Below are positions 36,691 through 48,304 of a stretch of DNA of 64,000 nt, in pieces. The DNA is from Paracyclopina nana (Eukaryota; Arthropoda; Copepoda; Cyclopoida; Cyclopettidae). Where the stretch lies: NCBI GenBank assembly GCA_019096065.1, contig JAGUCH010000005.1, forward strand, positions 1,488,001 through 1,552,000. The letters are read 5' to 3'. The notes below the pieces were generated by a model. That model worked only from the letters and a program-made list of their open reading frames with translations. It searched no databases and had not been told where the DNA came from. A program made the translations under genes and the position numbers. Each line of letters begins with the position of its first letter. The first letter of the stretch is position 1.

Positions 36691-38712
36691 GTAAGTTTCA
36701 TTTTAAATTCACGCAACCTTTCACCTTAAAAATAGCTTTTGAAAGTTCGAGATTTGGAAAAGGTATTTTATTGCGAGCGCAAATTGAAAAAAAGAAATTA
36801 GGGCGTAGCCAATCGAGAAATGCGGGAAGCCATTGAAAAGCTTCATCAGAATTTTAATTGCCAAATAAAAGCACAGTGGGAAACTGGAGGAGAAAATAAT
36901 GACTGCGCAAGTGTGAAATTTCAAGAATATAACTCCCACTGTGCACAGTGCTCAATTGTTATACACTTCAACCCTTTCCTTGGCGGAATTTCCAGCCTTT
37001 TTTCTTCAACCAGTAAAGTATAAATTATGACAACTGCAAAGCCAAAAATGGACTCTTCTTCTTTAGTGAAAATCTTCTTGATGAACCGTGCCCAAATGTG
37101 GAAAAGTATGATGATGGTGAAATTCGAGTAATTTATGGATGTGCTAATAATATTCAAAGGGCCACGAAAAAAAGGAATTCTATTTATTGGCTGTCAGTGG
37201 AGAAATGTGGGAAAGCACAAGAAGATGTTTAGCAGAGACAAAAAATTAGGGGCAATTTTTTAGCTTCTCCTATTTTTTTAGTCGATCTGAATTCCCACCC
37301 TAAATGTTGCTTCATTTCCCCCTTGGGGTCGGAGAGGCCAATACACAGGCTAATGTCGTAGAACGTAATCAATAGTGGAAATCTCGCGTTTTTTGTTCCT
37401 TCAAAGTCGTTTCGCTTTCTGCTCCATTTCCATCGAAAAGTTCGAAATTACCCATCTAATCTCCGCATTCTGCTTCACTTTTAACCTGTTGAGTGAAAAG
37501 TGAATGCAGTTGGCAAAAAACGAATATTTTGCAATTTTTTACGCTGAAAATCGAAACTGACCTTGGAATTTGCCAACAAACAAATCACCGCACATATATA
37601 GGCGTGACTTTTCATCACATGATTAAAATGCTAAGTGCAGCAGCACAAAAACTAACAGTTTATATGCTCGTAAATTATTCTGCCTTAATTGAGTTTGGGC
37701 AGATTTGTATACATTTGCTAGTATTGGGTAGACACCCGAAATGTGTATTTGAATGGCTCATACGGATTAATAAGCTGCAAATTGTCGAATATTCTCCCAT
37801 AAAAACAATGAACACCTATGAAATCGAAACTTTATTAGGGCTAAAGTCTCAATAAGGAGAGACTTTCTCATTTCTAAAAATATTTTATATCAGTTACGAA
37901 GCAAGTTGTTCTCATTTTTATTCAGCTGAAAATCCTATCAATCCAACAAAAAAGTATTAGTACCATTTTAATGGTATTGCACAGTGGTTCAAAATCCCAT
38001 CTAGACGCGCACGGGGAAAAAACTCGCGAAATCGTCGCAGTCAATTTTTCAAATTTCATAGGGCTCTAAGGTAAAAATTGACTTTCATAGCTCCCAATTC
38101 CGCACATTTCCGCAGCCAATTTTGATGAATAATCATTAAATGGGGTCTGATTATCATCATAGCCATAGTAGCTAAATGTCATTTGACGTCAAACAAAAGA
38201 ATCCTGAAAGTTGGCAAAATTGGCAGTTCTCCTGTTTCCCCTCATGGAAACTGTTTCATTTTAAAGATGAATTTCAACCTTTTTCTGTCATTTTTTACTA
38301 ATTCGAGCAATTTTTATGGCTAAAAAGTTCTCCCAAAAAGAATCTGAAAGTTGGTGTCAAAATGATAATTTTGCGATTTGGCGGAATTTCACATGAGCGT
38401 GAAAACGGCTTTTTGAACCACCGTGTATTGTTATTTTGCCACTTTAAAATGTCACAAAAAGCCAAAAGAAGCAAGAAAAAACTTGAAGGAAAAAAATTCG
38501 GGGAATGTCGAAAAACATCATAAATATCGATTTTTGACTCCGAAACGTTATTTTCGCGCATCTTTCGAGTGCATGCAGCACCTAAGCGTTAACTTACCGC
38601 GCATTGCTTTGGAGAAACGTGCACGATTTTCTCAGCTGAGAGTCCCTTCCAGTTGAGCCCATGTTGCACTCAGTTGTGTTGGAAGCGCCATGATGTAAAG
38701 TCACTTGCTGCC
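36691..38712. other. Intronic sequence of rols
   Basis: No exon supported. An open frame of 120 codons at 37493-37855 has no coding character I can defend. Confidence 0.4.
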
Positions 38713-38941
38713 ATGGAAGCTTTTAAGAGTGCATTCAAGTTCAAAAACGCCAATGTGTCACCCCGTTTTGCTCGTTGGGGCTCAACGCGTCGAAAACGGT
38801 CGAAATTGAGCGTGTGCAGGGAAAACAAGGCAGTTTCGCTGCCAAATTCAAGGGCATCTTCAGTTTTTGGCGATTCTTGCCTCGATTTGCCCCATAACAG
38901 CCAGCACTTCAGCAGAGACGAATATTTGGACCCGTTTCAAG
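38713..38941 (+). CDS. rols: rols/TANC: alternative first coding exon 1b
   Basis: Begins MEAFKSAFKFKNANVSPRFA and runs 76 codons plus one base to a good donor (G|GTAGGT). Its phase-1 end is the same as that of exons 1a and 1c. Basic and Ser-rich (RWGSTRRKRSKLS). No acceptor in the right phase lies directly upstream, so it looks like a true first exon with its own promoter. Membership in rols is inferred from phase and orientation; splice data are absent. Confidence 0.55.
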
Positions 38942-40113
38942 GTAGGTCGTGATGTTGACACTTTGCCGTGATGCAGCTGTTTGTTTACATTTCGGCTGAC
39001 CCACGTGGACGCTCGGGCGCGCACTCCCATGCAAAAATCAAAACAATGGAATTTTATGCGAAATTGTTACATTGACCTAAATCATGACATATTGTTCAAG
39101 TCACTTTTATTGACTTGAGGCTTAAATTAGGTGAGATCTCTTTTGTTCACAGCTTAGTGAAACTTTTTGGATCAAAAGAAATTGGATACATTTGATTTGT
39201 TGATATAACTGATTTATGGGGGTGACGTAGCCCTATGCTTTGTTGTCAATGCAAACATTAGGTCATGATGAAAATAGATTAGGGCAAAAAGAGTTGTACA
39301 GACTGTGTGTTGCACTAATGACTGGCCAAAATGTGACTATTCAGCACTGAATGAATCATCTTACTGCCAAAAAAAGGAAGGTGTCAAACGAAATTTGACA
39401 CGTTTTGACTCACATCTGCTTGGCTAAGAAATTATACAAATCCTCGTGTTTTTTGCATGCTAACTTGCTACAAGGGCTGATATAATCCAGGCCAGGCTAG
39501 GCCAAGCACAAAAAGCCTTGAAAGCTTTTCTCATCTTGTGAAAGGGCTGTAAAACTCAGCAAGAGATTTTTCATATAGTTTTTTTTAGGAAGCTCCACTT
39601 TTAATAGTACTTGACTCTTTTACCCACCACAACATTGAGGTTTGCCTATTGCATGTCTAGCTCACATTTGGCAGCAAGAAACAACAGATCAAAAGGCATG
39701 ACAAATGTGTCACTGTGTTCAAAACACTTCTCCTTTTGTCTTCTTCTTCCACTTTAACAACTTTTTTTGGTATTTTTCCACTTAATTTCAAGTGATTGAT
39801 ATGTGATCAAAATGGGGAAACTTGAACAATTGCTGGCAGGTCTTGGGAAGAGCCCTCCCAAAAATACGAAAAATATTCTTCCATTGTTACTTTTGCCAAG
39901 AAACACACACACGCATTTTTCGGGTGAAAATGTGAGCTAGCAAACATTGCAAACAACATTAGTCATCCTGTCAATGAGCATGGCTGTGTATATCAATAAC
40001 AAGATAAGGACACACAACTGCTAGAAAATGCCTTGTTAACATTCTAAAGAGTTTCACCCAAAAAATTAGAGGCCAGGTCGATTTTCAAAATGATTGCCAT
40101 TTTTATTGATCCT

Positions 40114-40512
40114 TCAAAATTGCAATTTTTTCAATTTCACTATCCATTTGCCCTTCACTGGCTTGGGCAAAATGTTGTACACTTTGCACTTGTGGCTCCA
40201 ATGAATTGGACGGCAGCTGCGAAATCCGCATTTTTCGCACTTGGATTTTTCGATTCCTCTTTTCTCGTAGTGGATCCTCATATAAGCTATCGACTTGCTC
40301 GAAAAGTCACAGTCTTCGCACTTGATGAGCCCATTTTTCCTCGGCCAAATGCTGTGGCTGTGATTTTGACCTGTAAGGTTGGTGCAGCTTTTGAAGTCGC
40401 AGTGATGGCACTTGATCAGTTTTGCATTGGCCCTTTTCATATGTTTTGCCAAGAACTTCTTGCTTTTGAACTGCATATCGCACTTGGAGCAGCTAAAATT
40501 GCTATTTTCCAT
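40114..40512 (-). CDS. Small C2H2-type zinc-finger protein in a rols intron
   Basis: Single exon, 132 residues. CxxC pairs recur (CSKCDMQF, CHHCDFKSC, CEDCDFSS, CEKCGFRSC), some with only one or irregular His ligands. The C-terminus ILPKPVKGKWIVKLKKL closely matches VLPRPKSGVWIVKLERL at the end of the neighbouring larger gene (42757-40901), so this is a shortened paralog. Both are intronless, on the minus strand, and nested in a rols intron. Probably nuclear and nucleic-acid-binding; the target is unknown. It could be a decaying copy, but the frame is intact. Confidence 0.7.
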   Translation of the reverse strand: MENSNFSCSKCDMQFKSKKFLAKHMKRANAKLIKCHHCDFKSCTNLTGQNHSHSIWPRKNGLIKCEDCDFSSKSIAYMRIHYEKRGIEKSKCEKCGFRSCRPIHWSHKCKVYNILPKPVKGKWIVKLKKLQF

Positions 40513-40900
40513 TTTGGCAATTGGTAGTTGTTAACGGTTTGGGTGCTGTTATCACACTGAGAGCTGAGATTTCGCGTGGTCGCAAGACGCCAAAAAATTG
40601 AGCCATTTTCCGGCTTCTGAGAATGCGTCCTTTAATTAATCGCGAAATGGCGTTACCGAAAAAAAAATCGAAATCCCTATGGAATTTTCATGTTGATCAA
40701 TAACCGCTTTTAAAAGAAGCTATCAATTTAAGTAGTTTTTTGAAGGTTAAGAAAAAATACAGCTAAATCCAATTTATTTTGATTTTAGCTAATACTGCTT
40801 GTATCCTTTCAAAGTTTATTTTATTGAGCTTTCTAACTTCAGCCTATTTTGTTTAAAAGTAATAATTGAAGCAATAAAGTTGGGTTGGTCAATATTTATT

Positions 40901-42757
40901 TCAGTCATCTAGACGTTCCAGTTTCACAATCCAAACGCCAGATTTGGGCCTAGGCAGAACATGAAACACTTTGTCTTTGATTTCTTCATATCTGGAGCAC
41001 TTGTGAACCCTGAACTTGGTGCAGGAAGTGTAGCCACATTTGACACACTTTTCCTTCGGCAGTCCTCGTTTCTGCTCTGAAAGCCTCACGTGCCTTTTGA
41101 AGTTTTGCTGCAAAGGAGTGTAGTAATGGCAAAAGTCACACATGAAAATTTGCCTTTGCACTGATGAGATCAGAGTTGTGCTGCCCAACATGGGCATTTT
41201 GGGCACTTCTTCATCTTCTTCTGCTTTCTCTTCTTCTATTGGGGCTTTTTCCACTCTTGGCTGTCTTTCGGCATCTTTGCGATGTCCCGTCTTGTGCCTG
41301 AACAGGAGATTGAATGTGCATGACAGAAAGTCACACTGGTCGCACTTTTTCGCACTGGATCCATGTTTGACTCGCGCCTTAATATGAGTGTTTAGCTCCT
41401 GTTGGGTGATGGTTTTGTAATTGCAAAATTTGCAGAAAAACCTGTAATTCTTCCCTGACGTCGTCAGTGTTTTGGTGTCAGAAATTGTTATTTTGGAGAT
41501 GTCATCATCATCGTCAACTACCTCTTTTTCAAGCACTGGCATTTCATTATCTTCACACTCTTCTTGCTCATTTTGATGATGTAGATTTTTGTGGCTGCGC
41601 AGGAGATCGTTTGTGCATGCCAAAAAGTCACACTGGTCGCACTTTTTCAAGCTGGATCCATCGCTGATTCTCTCATTGGAATGGAGCTTTTGCTCCTCTG
41701 GAGTCGTGCTCTCGTAATTGCAAAATTGGCAGAAAAAATGGAAGCTGGTATCAGAAGAAACCGTTGGTTTGCTTTCCAAAATTGATATTTTTGGCATGTT
41801 TTCATCAAGCACTGGCTCTCCTGGCATTTTTTTAATTTTCAGCACACTTACGATTTTCGGCCCTTTTTGCCCGTTTTTGTGATGTATCGTCTTGTGAGTG
41901 TACAAGAGTTTAAATGTGCATGAGGCAAAGTCACACTGGTCGCACTTTTTCACACTGGACCCATCTCTGACTCGCCACTTGGAATGGAGATTTTGCTCAC
42001 GTTGGGTCATGGTTATGTAGTTGCAAAATTGGCAAAAAAACCTGATGGGCGATGTCAGTGTTTTGCTTTCCAAAATGGCCTTTTTTGGCTCATTTGCCTC
42101 AATGAGCTCTTCCTTGGGCTCTTCTGGGCTTTTCGACTTTTTTGGCCCTGCAGCCAAATGTGGCTCTTTTTCCCCATTTTTGCCACGATTTTCGTGATGA
42201 TGCCTATTTTTGTGTCTATAAAGCAAGTTGTTTGTGCATGACAAAAAGTCACACTGGTCGCACTTTTTGGCAGTGGACCCATCACTGATTCTCCCTCTGG
42301 AATGGACTTTTTGCTCCTGCAGTGTGATGCTCTTGTAGCTGCAAAACTGGCAGAAAAACTTGTAGTTTTTCTCATGCACTTGCTTTCTGTGCGAGTCTAA
42401 GCTCGAATTGACCCCTTTATGGCTACACAGCCCGCAAGAGCCCACTCTGTACCGAAAGGGAATGGGCCCACAACTTTTCTGATGCTTGCTTAAAGCTGCA
42501 GCTGATCTGAAAGGCTCTTGGCATTCATAGCAGCAATTATGCCTGATCACTTTGTGCCCCAACAAATTGCCCTTGGTGCGAAATTCGCACATGTCGCACT
42601 TTTTCACTTCATGGTGCTCCTCAAAATGGTCCAATTGTTCATTTTTGCACTTGAACTTGAGGCTGCACTGAATGCACGTGAAAAAGGCTTTCTTTGCTTG
42701 TCCTCCTTTGCCTCCACGCAATTTCTTGTATTTCTCCACAATTTTGGCTGTTGCCAT
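40901..42757 (-). CDS. C2H2 zinc-finger protein with four long tandem repeats
   Basis: Single exon, 618 residues. After N-terminal fingers (residues 28-130) come four copies of a unit of about 55 residues at 134-188, 239-293, 340-394 and 439-492, separated by acidic or Lys/Pro-rich linkers. Each unit is a half-finger (FFCQFCNY... with CxxC and one His but no second His) followed by a regular finger (KKCDQCDFxxCT...HKxxHH). A last irregular pair (540-590) and a conserved tail (VLPRPKSGVWIVKL) follow. Probably a nuclear DNA-binding protein; the family is not recognised. It lies inside a rols intron on the opposite strand, next to a small paralog (40512-40114). Confidence 0.85.
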   Translation of the reverse strand: MATAKIVEKYKKLRGGKGGQAKKAFFTCIQCSLKFKCKNEQLDHFEEHHEVKKCDMCEFRTKGNLLGHKVIRHNCCYECQEPFRSAAALSKHQKSCGPIPFRYRVGSCGLCSHKGVNSSLDSHRKQVHEKNYKFFCQFCSYKSITLQEQKVHSRGRISDGSTAKKCDQCDFLSCTNNLLYRHKNRHHHENRGKNGEKEPHLAAGPKKSKSPEEPKEELIEANEPKKAILESKTLTSPIRFFCQFCNYITMTQREQNLHSKWRVRDGSSVKKCDQCDFASCTFKLLYTHKTIHHKNGQKGPKIVSVLKIKKMPGEPVLDENMPKISILESKPTVSSDTSFHFFCQFCNYESTTPEEQKLHSNERISDGSSLKKCDQCDFLACTNDLLRSHKNLHHQNEQEECEDNEMPVLEKEVVDDDDDISKITISDTKTLTTSGKNYRFFCKFCNYKTITQQELNTHIKARVKHGSSAKKCDQCDFLSCTFNLLFRHKTGHRKDAERQPRVEKAPIEEEKAEEDEEVPKMPMLGSTTLISSVQRQIFMCDFCHYYTPLQQNFKRHVRLSEQKRGLPKEKCVKCGYTSCTKFRVHKCSRYEEIKDKVFHVLPRPKSGVWIVKLERLDD

Positions 42758-44313
42758 GTTTTTGTTTTGATTCTCACTGAGCTACCGAGGGGAGAGCATC
42801 ATCAGCTGTTGAAAGGACACATGGCAATTGACAGCGCCACCACGTGGCCAAAAGTGGCATTTTCAATATTAATTTTCCGATAAACGCATACAATTTCTAA
42901 GGCTAGTCGTTTTCATGTATGACAATGTGGAAAAGAGACTGAAATTCAATTTTTTGGGCCATAGTGACAATTTCACGAGCTTTTTTCATATCCAAGTATT
43001 AATAGGAAAAAACAGCCCACAGCGAACTGGTTTTTTTCCGTTTGGTGGCAACTGTAGAAAAAAGTGATTTCAATATCCCGCTGGGTGGACAAGTGATCGA
43101 TTTTCACCACTGTGTTGCTATTCAAGGCAATTCATCTTTTCAGTGGAGAAAAACCCGGGTAGAAACCCCGAGGGCGTCCGAAGAACCTAGTTAAAATTGA
43201 GAGTAACACACTTGAACCGCTCGGTTTCATATTCTGAGGATACTAAAAATACTTTGCTTTGCTTACAGAAAGTTGTCTTGGTTATATAAGCTCAAATTGA
43301 CGTGGGTTGCTTGGATAAATTTGTGATTGAGCCCGACCCCTTTTTTTGCTCGGGACACCTCGTGATCAGCTTCAAATTGGCATTTTGCCTTTTTTGTCCC
43401 AGGTCGTGCCCGCCACCTTAAAATACCAATTTTTGCTTCCAAAAATGCCAAGCATTAATTATCATCCTTGTTCACACCTTTGCAATATTTTTCTTTTAAA
43501 AATAATGGATGAATTTTAAAAGAAAATGAAAGTTGAGCATAACTGCCCGTAGTTTTGCGCAGTCATAATTTTTGCCATATGGTCAAATGTTCTTTTCATT
43601 GAGCTGAGAGACAAACTTTTTTAAGCTGGGCTAATGAAGTCATTTTCCCTTGGCAAATTTCGGAAATGATTCACATTTTAATTTTCTCAGGAAATGTGGC
43701 ATTTCCTGTCATTAGCAAAAAGAGTAACCTTTTCGCTTGGTTAAGAGCAAGAATTTCCCTTCGCAGAAAAAGGAATAAGAAGGGGTTGAAATAATGCTCA
43801 CGACTCAACTTAACAAGGTATAGAGAAGAAGCAGCTCTTTGTGGGTCAATAGAAATTCCAACAATGACCAGAAATGTGAGTGTCATGCTTGATTTTTCAC
43901 ACTTTGCCAAAAAGTGAGCATAAAATTCCTCCCTTTGGAGGTTTTCCCATAAAAAGTCTGATTTATGGCATTCAAATGTCTGGCTGATGATGATCATTTT
44001 TGCAAAAAGTCCAATAAATATCCTATGTAAGCTAGAATATCTCCCCCCTTGCTTTCCCGCTCCAATTACCCAACTCTTTCTTATATTATATTCAAAGTAG
44101 ACATTTTTGGTGTAGCTTTGCTGCGATAAGGGTGAAGTGTGTCCATCTTGATGTGTCTTTTGTCAAACCCTTCCTGGGATAATCCACGATTTTCATTCAT
44201 GCTCACGAAACCGCATGATTAACATCGCATTATTATTCGTTTATTTACCGAGATTATTATTTACTTCAAGCAAAGGAGTTTCTCTCTTAAATATCATGCG
44301 CTCGATTTAGCAT
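42758..44313. other. Intronic sequence of rols without a gene
   Basis: Spacer between the minus-strand zinc-finger and phosphatase genes. No supportable feature was found. Confidence 0.45.
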
Positions 44314-46283
44314 TCAGCTTGATTTGGCAATCATTACAGAGTCCACAATTTGGCCATTCTGCCAGGCCGAAAAAAATGATTGTGGAATGAGAGCCCATGC
44401 AATTATGGAACATAATACCTGTTCAGCTGAGATGTAGTCAAACTGCAAATGAGTGCTGTTGTGAACTGTCAAGTTGATGTAGCCAAAATCTGGATGCTGA
44501 GAGGCCAAAAAATAGGGATGATCTTTTGATTGATAGCCGTGCCCTTCAAAGCTTCCCTGCAAAAATATATGAACTTTTTCACTAATCAAGAAGAAAACCT
44601 GTTTTCTGGGCAAAATACTCCAGATCCTGCTGTGAAGTGAATGGGAGCTTTTGCATTGACATAAGGCTCAGCAGTTTCATTCCACACCGTGTAATTGAAC
44701 ACTGGCCAGCTTCTTTCAAATGAGTGCTTGTGTGCCCAAATTGCAACATCAACTTTGTAATCATTGAGCACAGATTCAAGCCCATACTTTATTTCCCCAT
44801 TGATTGGAATGCCAAATTGTGTCAAAGTTTGGTTATTGGCGCAATCCCACCAGCCTACAAACATTGATCTGGTAGCACTTTTCTACTGTAGGCGTTACCC
44901 CAAAAGAGATGGGTTGAAACTAATAGTATCCTTTTTGAGTTAGCGTACCTTCTGCGCAGTACATGGGCCTATGTCCAAACACAATGACCCAAGGCTGATT
45001 TTGCCTGTTTCGATTTGCTGCTTCCAAATCATGTTGAAGCCACTTGTACATTGACTTGATGTTGTCTAATGTGCCTCCATGTTTGTAGTAGACTTCAACG
45101 TTCAGTGAGATGAAGTGAATAGGGCCAAAATCAAAACTGAATTGGAGCTCTTGTTTGGCTTCATTTTCAGCTGAGATGGGCATCAAAAAGCGGTGTCGAT
45201 ATTCTTTGTAGTTGTCTGGGTGCTCATGGTTGCCAGGGCAAACCATGTATGGCACATATGCAGCCACAGGCTCAATTTGCTCCATAAAATTGTCCCCAAC
45301 GAAACCATTGCTCTAAAAATATACAATATTAGTGCCATAATCTGCATTCTGAATATAAAGGGTCCATTGTGCTCTATGGAGGTTTTTGCCCAGAGCAAAA
45401 ACTGTAATTCATTAAAAATTCATGTGGTTTAAGATAGAGATCAACAAGAGAGAGGTGTGAGGTATTAATGGCTTACGTCATCCAAATCATAAGCAAAATC
45501 TCCAGCATGAATCACCATATCTAGATTGCTGTTATGAATCTCTTTTTGCAAGAAAGGCAAAGATAGCGCATTTTGTGAGCCCAAGTCTCCAAAAATGGCA
45601 ATTCTGGGGTAAAAATTAACTTGCTGCTCAGTTTTGAACCAGAAGACTGGGGAAAATCCACCTTCTTCGCTGCCCACGTAATAAACTGAAAACAATACCA
45701 AATGGTTTTGTTTACCAAGTTAATTGGGGGGCAAAACTCACAGTAGATCATTCCTGGCCTGAGATTTTCTAGGGTAACTTTATGCACAAATCTTACGACT
45801 TCATTTTCCTCAAATCTCAATTGAATTCCTTCAGTGTTTTGGCTGAAATCAGAGGGATGCAACCCATAAAAAACCAGAGATTTCGTCCAATCTCTGGTCA
45901 TCCAGGAAACCACCATTGAACTAGACACATCTAGGCCAGAAAAATTAAGCTAAAATACATAAATATGTGTTTATTAATTACTTCCTAATGAGATGTGGAC
46001 TTGTTTTGGTTGGGTGAAAATGTCAGCTGTCACAGTTTTCTCTAGATATTCTTCAAGCTCTTCACTGTTTACTTCTAATGATTACATTTATTAGAAGACA
46101 AAAAGAAAACAATTACAGCTGGCTTTGTTCACCCCTTTTCACTTTAACCTGGCCATCATCTTGTTCAGAAATTCCCAGAAAATTCAGCATCAACAGCACA
46201 GCTAAAATTTGTACTGAAATCGAGCCTGAAATCAGGATGACTTTGAGCTTTTTGGAAACCAAGCAGCCTTTAGTAGAGCTCAT
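44314..46283 (-). CDS. ACP7: Purple acid phosphatase, ACP7 type
   Basis: Binuclear-metal phosphomonoesterase of the secretory pathway. Eight exons (46283-46133, 46074-45982, 45930-45742, 45685-45477, 45312-44949, 44854-44619, 44556-44419, 44358-44314) give 474 residues. A hydrophobic segment at about residues 14-36 acts as a signal or membrane anchor. An N-terminal fibronectin-like domain follows (QVHISLGNVSSSMVVSW), then the metallophosphatase core with all five metal motifs: GDLG, GDFAYD, GNHE, VFGHRP and AHKH. The HSFER segment stands for the HxYER typical of the family. Nested within a rols intron on the opposite strand. The last, 15-codon exon was chosen because it restores the usual IVDS... 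tail; reading through the preceding donor would also stay open to the same stop. Confidence 0.92.
44892..44909 (+). repeat. Dispersed short repeat, copy 1
   Basis: GCGTTACCCCAAAAGAGA recurs exactly at 61236-61253, and both are followed by a looser ATAGTATCCTTT/ATAGAGTCCTTT match about 20 bp on. Lies in an intron of the phosphatase gene. Possibly the end of a transposon family. Confidence 0.55.
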
Positions 46284-47674
46284 GGTACTTTTTAAAAATA
46301 ATAACAGCTGTTTTGGTGTTGTGGTAAGTTCAAAACACGTGCGCTGTGTTATGCATAAACCATGATATTTCAAACTGTTGCAAATTAGATTGACATCACA
46401 ATTGGCAATGTGTGACAGCATGAATGGTTAACCCATCTTGGAAACCTGTCAACTTGAGAGTTTCAAGTGTTGGAGCGAAGCTTTAAAACTAGGGCTTATT
46501 CAAAGAATAATGCCTGAATATTTGCATTCAATTGAGATTTTGACGGCTCCATCTCTCCTACTATAATAATCTGAAATTCGTCACGAATTTATCATGACGG
46601 TCACAGTGGGGCAAAGTTGGATTAAAGAACCCACTTCAATAGAGCCTTTTCACAAACATATCCCACAGTGTCCTCTGTTGAAAATCGGGTCGCATTTTTA
46701 GACCTTTGGTGTGAATCATCGTGCCCTGAAGCAGCTGAAGCAGCATCAATTTTACGACATGAAATTGATCTGAGGGGAAAATGATCATTTGTTATGCCCT
46801 TCAATTGAATAGGAGATTTTGGGCAAACAAAGATTTATATCTTTTTTGGCTGATTTCTTTTGTTGCTAGCTCACAAAGCAGCAGGACTTTTTTGAGGTCA
46901 AAATGCACTTTTAGGCTTGGCTCAAAATCATCAGTTCTTTAATGCTGCTGAAAGTGACGCAAAGGTTGCTCAAAGTTTAATCTCAATAAATTGAAGTTCT
47001 TAATTTTGCATTTTTATGCGTTGCATTTCTTGGATATGAAATGCAATTTGCCTTTTAACATCCAGCTCAGTTTCGCAGAGCTGCATCATTTACCTACTCA
47101 TCATTATTGAGCAGTTTTGACAATTGCAATATTTTTCATCGCCATATTTCATAGTTTATGCAGGTTATTAACTTTTCATTTTCAGTGTTACTCACCTCAC
47201 CTCAACTTTTTATGCAAAGCACATTAGCTCTTTCGGATTTTCATTGTATGCATCTTACTTTAACACATTAAACCATGGCAACACTTATTGTGAAAATCTT
47301 ATCTGCCAAAGATCCTGCATTGTTGACCATAATCCTATGACAGTTTTGACTTGGCACAAAAACGCTTGTAGATATTCCGAGCTGGTGTCAAAAGATTGGT
47401 CATAGGAAAAAAATCGCTCTAGGGATCCTGACAAATATAATGCCCGTCACCCTGGGGTAAGCTGGCCAAAAAAAGTTGAGTCGTAATGATTGCAGCTGAA
47501 AATGATCTGTACACAAACTGCACAAATATTTTGCAATGCTGATGTAAAATATTGACGCGAAGATAACTGCTCAAAGATGTTTTTTTACTTTTTGCGTCGT
47601 TTGTTCACAGCTGAAGAAAAATAAGTTAATGCAAGAATTTTAGCATACCAAATCATGTACCATTTACCATATAG
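46284..47674. other. Intronic sequence of rols left of element B
   Basis: No gene supported. It probably contains the promoter of the phosphatase gene next to 46283. Confidence 0.4.
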
Positions 47675-47676
47675 CA

Positions 47677-47696
47677 CCCAGCGAACCCCTTTTTCG
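47677..47696 (+). repeat. Left TIR of element B
   Basis: CCCAGCGAACCCCTTTTTCG, preceded by CA. Confidence 0.93.
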
Positions 47697-47699
47697 TTT

Positions 47700-48000
47700 C
47701 AAAGTTGAAAAAAATTCGATTCGAAATTGATGGAAAGTTTTTTTCCGAACGCGTTTGTTATTATTGTTTTGGTAACACGGAAGTTGAACTAAAATCGATG
47801 AAATATCAATTTCGGAAATCGATTCCAAAACTGATGAAAATTGTTATCAAAATTGATAATTCCACATCGCTACTACTTCTTTTAAACATGTTCCAAACAC
47901 ATTTCTTTTCAGGAAAAACCGATGTTGAAAAGTGATTTGGAAACCGACGGCCTTAACCTTGGAAACCACAAAAAATCGTTGGGAAACCGATTGAAAACGC
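47700..48000. repeat. Subterminal motif cluster, left end of element B
   Basis: Repeated GGAAACCGA/GGAAACC and AAATCGAT-type motifs, for example around 47791, 47816, 47938 and 47978, in an A-rich setting. These differ wholly from the ACTGC motif of element A. Confidence 0.65.
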
Positions 48001-48304
48001 TTGGAACGTGCTAGGCCTTTGTGTGGCCTTGCTGAAACGCCTGTGCTACGTTTTTTAACGAATTGGAAATGAATTCAACAATTGTCATGAACACATAGCT
48101 TTTATTTCACCGTGAAAGGATCGCTGCAAGTGCATGCGCCTAAACTTTTTAATAAATGTTTCTTAAAAATGGAAATATGTTTGGAAAATATTATATACAT
48201 AGAGACATACATAAATTTGCTTCAAGCTCGCAATGAAGGCTTTTGGGCAGAGCCGGCAACTGAGACAATTAATGTCTATTACGAAACTTGATTGGAGTTT
48301 TCTT

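Noticed and set aside
37493-37855. 120-codon open frame as a gene
   Set aside because: No domain, splice context or biased composition; fits chance in AT-rich intronic DNA.
44365-44418. Reading the phosphatase frame straight through to the stop without the last intron
   Set aside because: The frame stays open, but a good donor, a T-rich tract and an acceptor restore the usual family C-terminus, so splicing is preferred.
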